Assembly: GCA_030323885.1 (NCBI GenBank)
Contig: CM059190.1
Coordinates: forward strand, 82,576,709-82,640,708
Reading direction: 5' to 3'
Length of the DNA stretch: 64,000 bases
Source: Branchipolynoe longqiensis
Taxonomy: Eukaryota > Annelida > Polychaeta > Phyllodocida > Polynoidae
In this document: positions 1 to 10,641 of the stretch, piece by piece
Layout of the letters: each line of letters starts with the position of its first letter
Numbering within the stretch: position 1 is the first letter of the stretch
The notes under the pieces: generated by a model
What the model saw: the letters and a program-made list of their open reading frames with translations, nothing else
What the model was told of the DNA's origin: nothing
Database searches by the model: none
Program-made: the position numbers and the translations under genes

Positions 1-379
1 TTGATATCTAAAATTGATATAGTTTATTTGTACAAATAGACATATAAACATATAAACATCTCGTAACAGTAACAGTAGACATCTCACAATATAACGGACA
101 TGTAAGTATACATAAATATATCATAACAGTACACATACCACAGTGCATACAGACAGGTACAATATTTTTTTTTTTACATCAGATCATGCTGTCTTGCCAT
201 GAAAGTGATCTGGTGGGCGAGATGACCCAGTCTTTGAGTAGATTCCGCTGCTCCTTTCCTGTCTTGGAGGCGGTGTTGGGGCTAGGAACAATGTCTATGT
301 CTGCCAGGTTTTGTCCCTCTCTGCATGCTACGGGGACAAAGTTGTGGTTCCAAGTCTCTGGACGATCCAGCGCCGGCTT
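1..379. other. AT-rich flank, no gene seen
   Basis: The first ~180 bases are AT-rich with imperfect short repeats of the form 'acatctcacaat/gtaacagta'. From about 180 the sequence runs into the 3' flank of the Harbinger relic. I see no coding signal beyond short chance ORFs. Confidence 0.5.
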
Positions 380-1383
380 CTACAGCCCTGGGTAGCACAT
401 CCTCATCAGGTTGAGCACAACCATGCATGCTGTGACGATGACCTTCACGGTGATGGGGTGGTGCTGCATAGTTGTCAGCAGCACCTGGAAGTGCTTTGCT
501 AGGATGCCAAAGGCATTCTCCACCACTCTCTTCGCTCGGGAGAGGCGGTAGTTGAAGAGCCGCTCCTCATCTGTCAACCGCCTCCTGCTGTATGGCTTCA
601 TCGTCGGCCGCAGGATGAAGGCATCGTCACCGATGAGGAAATACAGCACATCCTTCTGGCCATTCGCAATCGGTTCTGGGTCCGGAAAACTGATGGTGTC
701 ACCTTCAGTGCCCGCCTTCAGTGCCGGGTCGTTGTAGATCTGGGCGTCAGATGCGGAGCCCATCCCCAAGATCTGCCCAGATGAACTTGTAGTCTCCATC
801 TACAAGTGCCAACAGGACCATGGAGTAAAACCTGTTGTAATTGTAATAGAGTGACCCACTCTTTGGAGGCCACCGACAGGCGATGTGCTTCCCATCCAGA
901 GTGCCACAGGTATGGGGGAAGGTCCACTTCTCCAGGGATTGGTCGGCGATGGCACGCCATCCTTGTGGAGTCGCGGGGCACGTCATGACCTAGTCCAGGT
1001 ACTCATCAATGATTGCCTGACACACTTCACGCACAATGAGCGACTGTGTGTTGTGGGGGACCCTCCACCCAAACTTCATCGACAAGTATTTGTTCGCAGA
1101 CGTCAGGTGCTGCAGAGTAAGTGCGATCTTCAGCCCAGGCTCGAGGGGCACTGTATGTTGTGTACTTTTTGGCGATCCTGGGTCCTACTCTCACCACAAT
1201 CTCGTCAAACATCTGGGGAGGCATCCACATAAAGTTGACCAACTACGCAGTGTCCTCGCCTCGGAGCTCAACCATAAGCTTGTCATACAACCCAAACTGT
1301 GGTGCCCTCCTGATCCAGGGTCTGACCCACATTCTCCTCTGCTGCCTCCTCCTCCTATTGACAGGGGCTGCCAGAAAAGCCAT
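380..1383 (-). pseudogene. Broken PIF/Harbinger (HARBI1-like) DDE transposase
   Basis: The minus strand encodes, in several frames, the blocks of a PIF/Harbinger transposase in the right order. These are an N-terminal Arg-rich VRPWIRR...FGLYDKLMVELR block (about 1383-1245), VNFMWMPPQMFDEIVVRVGP (about 1240-1180), HTCGTLDGKHIA with the first catalytic Asp (about 910), SASDAQIY with the second Asp (about 740) and RVVENAFGIL with the catalytic Glu (about 520). It ends MCYPGL-stop at 380. An in-frame TAG at 1243-1245, where a Gln codon is expected, and at least two frame changes (near 1030 and near 780) show it cannot make a full protein. The family cuts and pastes DNA and makes 3-bp TWA duplications, which matches several MITEs in this window. 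I see no terminal inverted repeats for this copy. Confidence 0.85.
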
Positions 1384-1597
1384 GAGGTAGAGATCTAGCT
1401 CATGCTGGTAAATGGCAACTCCGTAGTGATGCTGGAACTGTAGATGGAGTGTAGGGACATTCAGCCTCTCTGAAGAGTTGAGCAGGTCTGCTGGAAGAAG
1501 CCAGGTGGTGCCTTGATATACCGACCGCCAACACGCTGGCGATATGCTGGTGATACGGGAGGGGCGCGCTCGCATACGCCAGGGGTACGCTCGTGTC

Positions 1598-1775
1598 TTG
1601 GGGGTGATGAAAATGGGAAATATTGTGCCTAGAGTGGGACTCGAATCCACATCTCTTTGCATTCCGGGCCAGAGTGCTAACCATTACACCACCTAGGCTC
1701 CCTGATATCAACACACTACCCACGCCTACCTGTCTATGCTGCTCCTTTCCTGAGAGGTCAGTGCAGACCACTACA
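1598..1775 (-). mobile_element. tRNA-derived SINE, second family, copy 1
   Basis: On the minus strand a tRNA-like head is visible: GCCTAGG acceptor half, GGTGTAATGGTTAGCAC D-arm, TTCGAGT T-loop and closing CTAGGC. It resembles Gln/Glu-type tRNA heads but the anticodon arm is too degenerate to be a working tRNA. The same unit, including its flanking 'acctgtctatg...gtcagtgcagaccacta', recurs at 1915-2092. Confidence 0.7.
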
Positions 1776-1914
1776 TCCGTCCCCCTGGAATTGTAAGTCT
1801 TTTAATACTTACAATTACATACATACAGGCAATGCACTTACATACATAAACAGGGTAGGTTCAACAACTATACAGCACATAGCTTGTACAGGATCATGGT
1901 CACAGCAACCAGTG

Positions 1915-2092
1915 TCATGGGGGTGATGAAAATGGGAAATATTGTGCCTAGAGTGGGACTCAAACCCACATCTCTTTGCATTCCGAGCCAGTGTGCTAAC
2001 CAATACACCACCTAGGCTTCCTGATATCAACACACTACCCACGCCTACCTGTCTATGCGGCTCCTTGCCTGAGGTCAGTGCAGACCACTACA
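1915..2092 (-). mobile_element. tRNA-derived SINE, second family, copy 2
   Basis: Nearly the same sequence as 1598-1775 in the same orientation, with a better T-arm (GTGGG stem pairing with CCCAC). Between the copies lies about 140 bp of unrelated sequence, so this is either two insertions or a segmental repeat. Confidence 0.7.
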
Positions 2093-2094
2093 CT

Positions 2095-2425
2095 CGCGTA
2101 CATTAACGGAAAGTTGTGAGTACGCTATATACGTCAGCGACACGTACCGGGCGCCAGTTGTACGTATGGCTAATGTGTACCAACGTACCCCAACGTACCA
2201 CTAACATACTCCTAACGTACGCTGACGTACACCTAACATACACGTAGCGTATGAGGAACGTATGAGCCACACATCAACACACGTTGGAAATTTTGAACAT
2301 GCACAACAAGTTTTCAGAGCCCTGACGCATGGCGACGTAAGACGACATATAACAACATATCATGAACATACCCGAAGTATGCCCAACGTATACGTAACGT
2401 ATGACGACGTACGCCGTCGTATTGG
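2095..2425. repeat. Region dense in CGTAC/ACGTA words
   Basis: The stretch is packed with variants of AACGTAC, ACGTATG and GACGTAC without a strict period. The word style resembles the subterminal parts of the MITE at 19283-19813. It may be the interior of a decayed MITE; no ends were identified. Confidence 0.45.
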
Positions 2426-2429
2426 TCGA

Positions 2430-3025
2430 AAATCACAACCCAGCATAAAATCTACACTATTGTGGCGCCACCAAATGGCAAAATCGCGCATTGCTCGTGT
2501 TTAAAATTAGACCGGTGCTGCCACCTGCCCTGAAATATTGGCAACTCGAGTGACACCCATTGGCTGGGCAGACGTAGCTTATATTAACTATACACAGAGC
2601 AAAGGTTAGTAATATAGGCTAAGTGTGCACATATCCAGATTCACTCACCTCACGCACATATCTTACAGAATAACAGACAAAGTCCTGAATACATTCGAAG
2701 TAACTAGAATAACTGCCTCACAGATGACACTGTGCTCGGGCCTTCTGTCCACCCACTAGCGAGGTCAGGCCTTACTAGCTGTCACGTGAGGCGAGGGCCC
2801 CAGTCGGTAACGGTTTACAGTGGACACTGATGGGTCAAGCCTTTATTCTTCTTTTATGGTTTAACGAAGCATTGCTGTTTGCATTACGTACTGCGTGATT
2901 TCCACCTTGTCACACTTTTCTTTAGTTTATAGGTTTATGACATTAAATATGTGATGCGATTTACTCAATTGTGTGAAGTAGCTTAGATGGACGTACATGT
3001 ATGTAGGGCCTATGGCTATGCATTA
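2430..3025. other. Intergenic stretch, nothing recognised
   Basis: There is no exon-like sequence, no tandem repeat and no recognisable repeat family in this interval. Confidence 0.4.
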
Positions 3026-3198
3026 GGGGCATTCGACTGGGCCCTTTCTATCCTCAAGATTTACGGATGGATCGGATGAAGCCGCAACACACATCCGAAT
3101 CATCGATATATGAACCCACTTCCAGTCCCAGTCGAATAGGAATTTGTTCGGAAATATTTGGATATTTGGATAGAGAGGCCCAGTCGAATGCCCCCAAT
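3026..3198. mobile_element. Short MITE with ATTCGACTGGGCCC ends
   Basis: Inverted ends GGGGCATTCGACTGGGCC and the reciprocal GGCCCAGTCGAATGCCCC bound about 173 bp. The same ends, slightly changed, bound the 950-bp element at 12785-13732. Confidence 0.7.
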
Positions 3199-3202
3199 GA
3201 TT

Positions 3203-3226
3203 CCCCCCATGCACCAATTGGCCTAT

Positions 3227-3268
<42 letters not shown>

Positions 3269-3306
3269 AGTCTCATGAAAATAGGCCAATTGGTGCATGG
3301 GGGGGG
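3203..3306. repeat. Hairpin: 25-bp arms around an (AT)n core
   Basis: The left arm CCCCCCATGCACCAATTGGC continues into CTATT. Its complement lies at about 3280-3305. Between them are roughly 35 bp of alternating TA and the phrase gtcagtctcatgaaa. A related arm (caccaattggcccattttcg) next to another AT block starts at about 4066. Confidence 0.75.
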
Positions 3307-3328
3307 GAGATGTTAGCATCGGCCATTG

Positions 3329-3716
3329 GATGTTGGCGTCGAACGGCATACCTATTGTTTAACTTTAGCATTCACAGAGCCTAGGTATTCAAAATTTCCT
3401 AAATGTATCCTGAATGTAAAGGTAGAGAAAATACAACAACCATATTTTTTTCTAGGATAATTTAATATGAAACAAAGAAATGCACTACACTTTAACAATT
3501 GCGACGCCGACATCCATTAAAGATGTCGGCGTCGACCATTGAATGTCGGCGTCGAACGGCATACCTATAGTTTAGCATTAACAGAGGTGTTTGAAAGTTC
3601 TTAAATTTGTCCTGAATGTAAAGGTAGAGACAATACAACAACCCTATTTGTTTCTAGGATAATTTAATATAAAACAAAGAAATGCACTACACTTTAACTG
3701 TTGCGACGCCGACATC
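3329..3716. mobile_element. Two adjacent copies of one MITE (GATGTCGGCGTCG ends)
   Basis: Copy 1 spans about 3329-3514 and copy 2 about 3541-3716. Each is bounded by GATGTYGGCGTCG and its complement CGACGCCGACATC, with the same interior (aacggcatacctat ... caacaaccatatttgtttctagg). The junction carries an extra terminus (3522-3534), so 3502-3534 forms a 13-bp-arm palindrome. Confidence 0.75.
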
Positions 3717-4079
3717 TGTTAAATTGACCAAAACCGCTCTTTGAAAATAGAGGTCATTTAGACAAATATATTGATGAACCCTTTTTTTTACGGGTTTCCC
3801 TCAATGTGTACAGTCCATAGGATTTTGTAAGGAAATCTCCAAAAATGCAACCTCCTTCTTTTTAACACTAAAATGGAAATTTTACCTTATTTTTTCTTCT
3901 TTTTAGGCAACATATAAGAATTCCTATTTTTAACATTAAAATTCTTTTTAACCATGGTTTTCACAGCATTGTCCTTACAACCTTTCCCATGCAGGAAACT
4001 TTAATCCAGAGTATTTTGGAGATGCAGCATTCCCACTCTTTTGTGCATTTAGTTATTAAAACCACCAATTGGCCCATTT

Positions 4080-4265
4080 TCGTGGGACAGACTCATATAC
4101 ATATAAACATATATATGTCATATTATATATATATCATATTATATATATATATTATATAACTTGCCGTGTGTAGGTATATATATATACACATGACAGTGTA
4201 ACTGTATAATATATATATATATATACACAAACATATATATATATGGATATATATATTATAACCCA
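4080..4265. repeat. AT-dinucleotide-rich block
   Basis: There are multiple (TA)n runs broken by ACAC/GTGTG words. The left border shares 'ccaattggccca/cattttcgtgggacagactca' with the hairpin at 3203-3306, which suggests one element family ending in AT repeats. Confidence 0.7.
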
Positions 4266-4269
4266 AGAA

Positions 4270-5446
4270 CGGCATGGATAGCTAAAAATAATTGGGTTAA
4301 ATGAGCGGGTGGCTCTCATTTGCTGTCATTGCTGGGGGTGCAGAGGACAGGTAAGCAGCCCCTCCCATCTGCCACTCCCACCAACAAGCCACCCCACAGG
4401 CCAACCCCCAAAAAACCCTCGACCAATCAACTTCAACCTCAAAACCCCGACCCCAGACTCCCCTGCGAGCCTATGAATAGCCACTCACACATGGCCCACC
4501 ATAGCTGCAACGCGTCTTCTTAACCCACCCATCCACAACCAATGCACTTAACTCAATCTTTAAAAATAAACCCGAGCAAAAAACTAAATGACCGAAAAAA
4601 ACAAAAAACTAAAGAATTGACCTGATAAAAATTTGAAACTCATATTATTGAAATGTCTGCATTGATGTAGATTTGATGATTGTTTGATGTTTGTTTGATG
4701 ATTGATTAATGATTGATTGATGACTGATGATAAAGATGCCTTGTTTATGATGATTGAAATATCCTGTGATTGTGATTAAAATGTATATATTTCTCATCTT
4801 ACTATTATTAATTACCATAACTTCACTTGCATGTCGGGCCTTGTTACCAGTCACTCACAGCTGCATTGAGTAGAGCTGCGCGAGTCAGCCGGTTACCCTG
4901 CCTGTCATGAAAATAAAGTTGTGTTATTCCCACCTCTTGCTTCCTACTTCTCCATTCCCCGGGTAGCAATGATGACTCATAGTCTGGGATATGCAATCTT
5001 GATGCCAGATTCCACATAAAATAGACCAATACGATATTAGGCCCCTCTCATGAGTAGATCTACACCCAAGAGTCTTTTATTGGACTATGCAGTTTTAAAG
5101 TGCGCAAAATATTCAAGTAAAAATCACATGACCGGATCTTTAATCCACAAAATGTGCATGATCGAATGGCGTATACACACAGTATGCAATTGATCGAAGA
5201 AGTTACTTGTATGTTCAATGGTCCACACATGGAATTCAATTCAATGCAATAAAGTTTATTTCAGCATTCTCATTATACACAATTACAATTTCCACGAAAT
5301 TTAATTACAGTGGATGAATAAAAGCTGAATAAAAGAAGCACAATGGTTATGATATACATTCCCCATGGGAACAAAATATAAATAATAACGTACATTGAAA
5401 TGTTTTGGTTTCTTCATGCAAGCCCTCAATACAATCGCAAGGCGCC
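4270..5446. other. Upstream of THNSL2; no exon recognised
   Basis: This interval holds a C/A-rich segment (4320-4520), AT-rich low-complexity sequence and the THNSL2 upstream flank. I did not identify a core promoter. A 5' untranslated exon could lie here but cannot be called from sequence alone. Confidence 0.4.
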
Positions 5447-5669
5447 ATGAAATATACCAGCACTCGCGGGGGTGTTCGGGAAGTCAGCTTCCAGCAGGCG
5501 CTCTTCTCCAGCTATGCCCCGGACGGCGGGCTGTACCTCCCGGAGAGGATTCCGAAAGTGCCCAGGGAGACGCTGCAGCAATGGTCGAAGCTGACCTACC
5601 CGGAACTGGTACGCCGGATACTACCGCTCTTTATTTCGGAGGAGGAAATACCACATGCAGATCTAGAAG
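5447..5669 (+). CDS. THNSL2: THNSL2 exon 1 (coding)
   Basis: Encodes [20 protein letters not shown] and on to the [11 protein letters not shown] motif, which is typical of the threonine synthase N-terminal domain. It ends GAAG|GTACAG in phase 1. G+C content is high compared with the surrounding AT-rich sequence. Confidence 0.93.
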
Positions 5670-8600
5670 GTACAGGTTTATGGAGAGTGCACATGATTCT
5701 CCTTTAGTTTCATGCTTGAATTATGATACCCTTATTTTGCAGCATGCTTATTTTAAATGCATCTAAGTTGCTGCTGAAATGTTATATTTTTGACCATGTA
5801 AGTACTGAATTCCTCAATTATCACTCATTCAGTCCTCACCTTTTTTTTGTTTTTTTATGGTAAATATTTTTATTCATCTGAATACATATTTTATCAACGC
5901 CGAGCCACTGCTCTTCCAGCCGTTGGAGTGATCACATTTGATCTGTACATAGTGGAAGTGGAATGTGTTGCATTGTGTTCAGTACAACCCATTCTGAACA
6001 TAAAAAAGAAAGTGGGGGAGCAGCCTATGCTGTATAGTGTACAGCATAGGTACTCAACATAGTGAAAGCTTAGATTGTTAATCACCTTTTGGGTTGAGCT
6101 AACATCTTTAGATTATTAATTGGGCAGAATTTGATTCTGAATTTGAGCAATTCTACTTGTCTACATCACATTACATTTGTCAGGAGATCTTTATATGGTC
6201 CAATTGCCTGCTGGATCTTGGCATAGACTTCCTCGTTGGTAACAACTAACATGGTCTTTGTAACATTGTCAGACCATCGATTTCCACTTTATTTGTTGGA
6301 CACCACCCTTCATCGTTGCATATTACTTCCCGCAATGCACTCAACTTTACATGTTAATGGAATCTCAGCTTAATTCCCTCTTTCTTTCTCTCCTCACAAT
6401 CCTTCTCGAAACAGGCATAATTGAGCGGGCACTCTCTCGGTTCGCTACCAGTAGCGTGGTGGAGCTGGCCAGGCTCAAAGATGACCTCAACATCCTGGAA
6501 CTCTGGCACGGCCCGACCATGGCCTTCAAGGATCTCGCCCTCTCCTGCGTTGGTCAGCTTCTCGAGTACTTCCTAGACAAGCGTCAGGAACACGTGACCA
6601 TCCTTGTCGGTACGCATGCTGATCAAAAAGTACTCGGGTCTAAACCTGTAGGGATTTGTACGGGTCCTTGATAATATGGAAAGTCATGGAATTTGATAAT
6701 TCAGAATTCCAGGGAAAATAACTATAGGTAACCAAATAACTAACCAATAATTATTGTAGAACTAACAGACTCATAGAGGGTAGGGAGATGTGGGAGAATG
6801 CTTACAAACAGAGAAAGAATGCATGCAGTAGATAGCTACACAAGAACTGAAAGTAATACAAGAAGGGGAACCACGAGACTATTATTGTCTAGCAGAGAAA
6901 ACATGTCATTAGAATTAACTGTTGTGGGCAGCATAAATACACCATCCCCCCAAAAAGATGAAAAATACGCCCATGTTTTGGAGTACTTTAATTTAATAAA
7001 TGTCTTTAAAACGTACTGGAAGTTTGCACTAAAATATCCTTAAAAGTTCTGGAAAGTCCTGGAATTGGATATGTCAATATAGATTATGAATCCTGCTGTG
7101 TGTTGACGGAAAAAGAACTAAACATGTCTGTTGAGAGAAGAAGAGCCCTCAAGCCGTGTACATGTCGACAGCGGGTGTAAGTAGACAAACAGGCAGCCTG
7201 TCACATCCATAATGGTACATGGAACAATTAACATACAAACTGGGCTGGTGGGCGGTCAAATCTGTGTCGCCCACTCGGCTGCTACTAGAGAACTATCTGT
7301 GAAGATTTAGCAAGTAACATTTAAAGCCATCACTGTGACTTGAGGCATCCAATGCACTGTGTCCGCTACTTGGTTCTATTGAAAGGCACTTCCGGCGACA
7401 CCGGAAGTGCCGCAATTGAGAGCGTGCGCGGTTTCCGGTGGGCGGACATTGTGGTCCTGTTGCCGAAGGGAAGATGTTCTCGGACCCAGGAGCTCCAGAT
7501 GACGACGGTTATTGAGGACAATGTGCACGTCTTCAGGGGTGAGACAATTCTGCATCTTCTAAATATGAAGAGTTCAGGTGCAAAACCCCGTAAACGCCAA
7601 TTCAGAAAGTTAATCAAAATATAAGATTTTTACATGAAGGTACTTTTAATTTTCACTGAAATGGTTATGGAGCAATAAATAAAAAACATAGGAATATAAA
7701 AAATTAACTTGTTGAAGGTTTGACTCCCAATGTTTATCTCAATTTTTAAATTGGTGCTTCGAGGGTTTTGTGCATGAACTCCTCATGCCTTTTTTTACTA
7801 AATGTAATTTTTGTCAAATAATATTTATTACCAGCGATTGAGTACAACCTGCTCTTCCGGATTGCGAATACACATTTTTTCTTTGTTCGACATTTTTATT
7901 CCAGTTAAATAACATATTATCCGAGCGAGTCTTCCAGCATTAATAGTTAAGCGGCTGTCACACCTTGCCGGATTGAGAAATGGACAGAATTGTCTAGTCC
8001 GGTGGTGATAAGTATCAAAATGTATTAAAGTGTGTCAAAATGTTGCGCTGTCCGGTCAATGACCGTTGGACGAACGGACATGAAACGGACATGAAACAGA
8101 CATGAAACGGACATGAACGGATAGCCAATGGAAGAAACATACTCCAATCGGACAAGAACCGTAGATGTCAATCTGGCGGCATCCATTGCTAGTTTTGTGC
8201 ATGTTTAAAACTTGTACGGACACAAACCGGACTTTGTTCGGTTTCTGTACGTTTCCCCCAATCCGGTGAGGTGTGACAGGGCCTTCAGGTGCAAATCGGC
8301 AATTTATCGATGAGATGATGAATGAGATGGTATGAACAATAATAGCTTTACAAGTAATATGCAGATCTTATTTTGTGCATGTAGACTGGAGGATAGTGAT
8401 TTGACTTAACAATATATCATTGATTTGAGACCAGACAGGATATGGGGGACATCCGGGGTAGTTCATTTGTTGACACTAGATGGCGCATCGGTACCAGTGG
8501 TCCTAAACGGCCATTGACAATGCACTGAGTTCGCCGGTACGCGTAGTGCAACACGTATCTTTTATTCAAAATTAATAGAAATACAGAACCCTAACCTTAG

Positions 8601-10505
8601 AAATTTAATATAATCTATTCGTTGTATGTTTTCTATATGTATACCAAGCGGTTTGTCTCTAGGTCTTGTGGTTTTAGAGATATTTGACTTCTTCTGTATG
8701 AAGATTGCTCACGGCCATTGACAATGCACTGAGTTCGGCGGTACGCCCAGTGCAAAACGTTTATTTTATTCAAAATTAATAGAAATACAGAACCCTAACC
8801 TTAGAAATTTAATATAATGTATTCGTTGTATGTTTTCTATATGTATACCAAGCGGTTTGTCTCTAGGTCTTGTGGTTTTAGAGATATTTGACTTCTTCTG
8901 TATGAAGATTGCTCACGGCCATTGACAATGCACTGAGTTCGGCGGTACGCCCAGTGCAAAACGTTTATTTTATTCAAAATTAATAGAAATACAGAACCCT
9001 AACCTTAGAAATTTAATATAATGTATTCGTTGTATGTTTTCTATATGTATACCAAGTGGTTTGTGTCTAGGTCATGTGGTTTTAGAGATATTTGACTTCT
9101 TCTGTATGAAGATTGCTCATAGCCATTGGGTTTGCAGTGTGACAGTGTGCCGAATAGGCCCACTGGTTCAGTGGCGATGCGAACGGCAGGAATTTGAACT
9201 AAAAAGTCGGAGGTCCCCCATTGAATCGAATCTAAAGCCCCAGTCATACCGATCCGGACGAGCCCCGGATTTTTAGCCATACCACCCCCGGACCAGTCGC
9301 CCGGACTATCCCGGACAGCCCCGGATAAAATCACTATTTTGGTCGTTTTTGGCTTCGCAGTCACACCTAACCGGATGAGCCTCAGACTAGCCCCGGACCA
9401 GAGGCTGGATCGACCCGGGGTGAGCCGGACCACCCCCCGGACTACCCGGTGTGTCCACGGAGTAGTCCTGGACTTGAAGTGGACTTGCTCCTGCTATATA
9501 GATATACAAAAATGGGGCTCATCCTGGACTGATCCATGGTAAACCGGGATATCCGTGGTGATCCGTGGCTAATCTGTGCTCATCCGGCTTGTCCGGGTCT
9601 TATCCAGGCAGTCCGGGAGTGGTCTGTGGCTATGTCGGGGCTGGTCCGAGTCAAACCGTGGCCCCGGCCGGTACACGGACTACCCCCGGGGCACTCCAGG
9701 ACTACCCGGATCAACCCTGGATTACCCCGGACGGTGCCGGATCGAACCAGGATCGCAAAATGCCCCGGACCGCCCCGGATGTTTTAAACATTTAAAAACA
9801 TTCAGGGCGGACGCCGGATGAGGCCGGACCAGCCACCCCTCACCAAGGATCACCAAGAATCACCAAGGACCAGCCATGGATGAGCCGGATCGCCACGGAC
9901 CACACCGGATCACGGTCCGGGGCTCGTCCGGCCCCTGATCCAGGTAGGTGTGACTGGGGCTTAAGGTCACATTGACTGAACGCGGTGGCCAAATCGGTAG
10001 AGCGCAGGCTTCCTGTGGGGAAGTTTGGGAGTTCGAATCCTGGCAGAGTCAAACCAATGTCTTATAAAATTGAGGCTTGTCGTTACCTAGCCTGGCGCTT
10101 GGCTTTAAAAGGATAGGACAGGGACTGGTTAGCACAGTATCAAGATAATATGACTGTGGGATATCGGGTCATGTTGCCAGCGACCTGTTCTCCCAGTGGG
10201 GGAGGACTATAATAAAGTTGCCATGAGTGTGCACTGTCACTAGTCAGTATCGGTCCTGATATGACCGTAGGTGTTGCTAAGATGTAAGAGACACCAAACA
10301 AACATCATAGAGTTTGTTCAGTAATCCAATAGTATAGCACGTCCTAATCACCCAATCAACACCTCAATCTTATCATAACGATTCAGGTAGGTAGTGGTGG
10401 ATTGATGTAATCAGATTATGCAAAGCGATTTATGGCTATCGCCCTCCCTCGTGCTGTCTGTATATTATGTATACATATAGAGTTCCCCTTAGGGCTATGA
10501 CATAT

Positions 10506-10565
<60 letters not shown>

Positions 10566-10609
10566 TATATGTCATAGCCCTAAGGGGAACTCTATATGTA
10601 TACATAATA

Positions 10610-10641
<32 letters not shown>

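Noticed and set aside
1627..1700. Possible tRNA-Gln or tRNA-Glu gene on the minus strand
   Set aside because: The T-arm is good but the anticodon arm is broken and the unit is repeated with its flanks at 1915-2092.
9041..10052. Several overlapping ORFs on both strands
   Set aside because: They lie in the CCGGA-word interior of a Harbinger-type MITE with exact TAA duplications and in the adjacent SINE.
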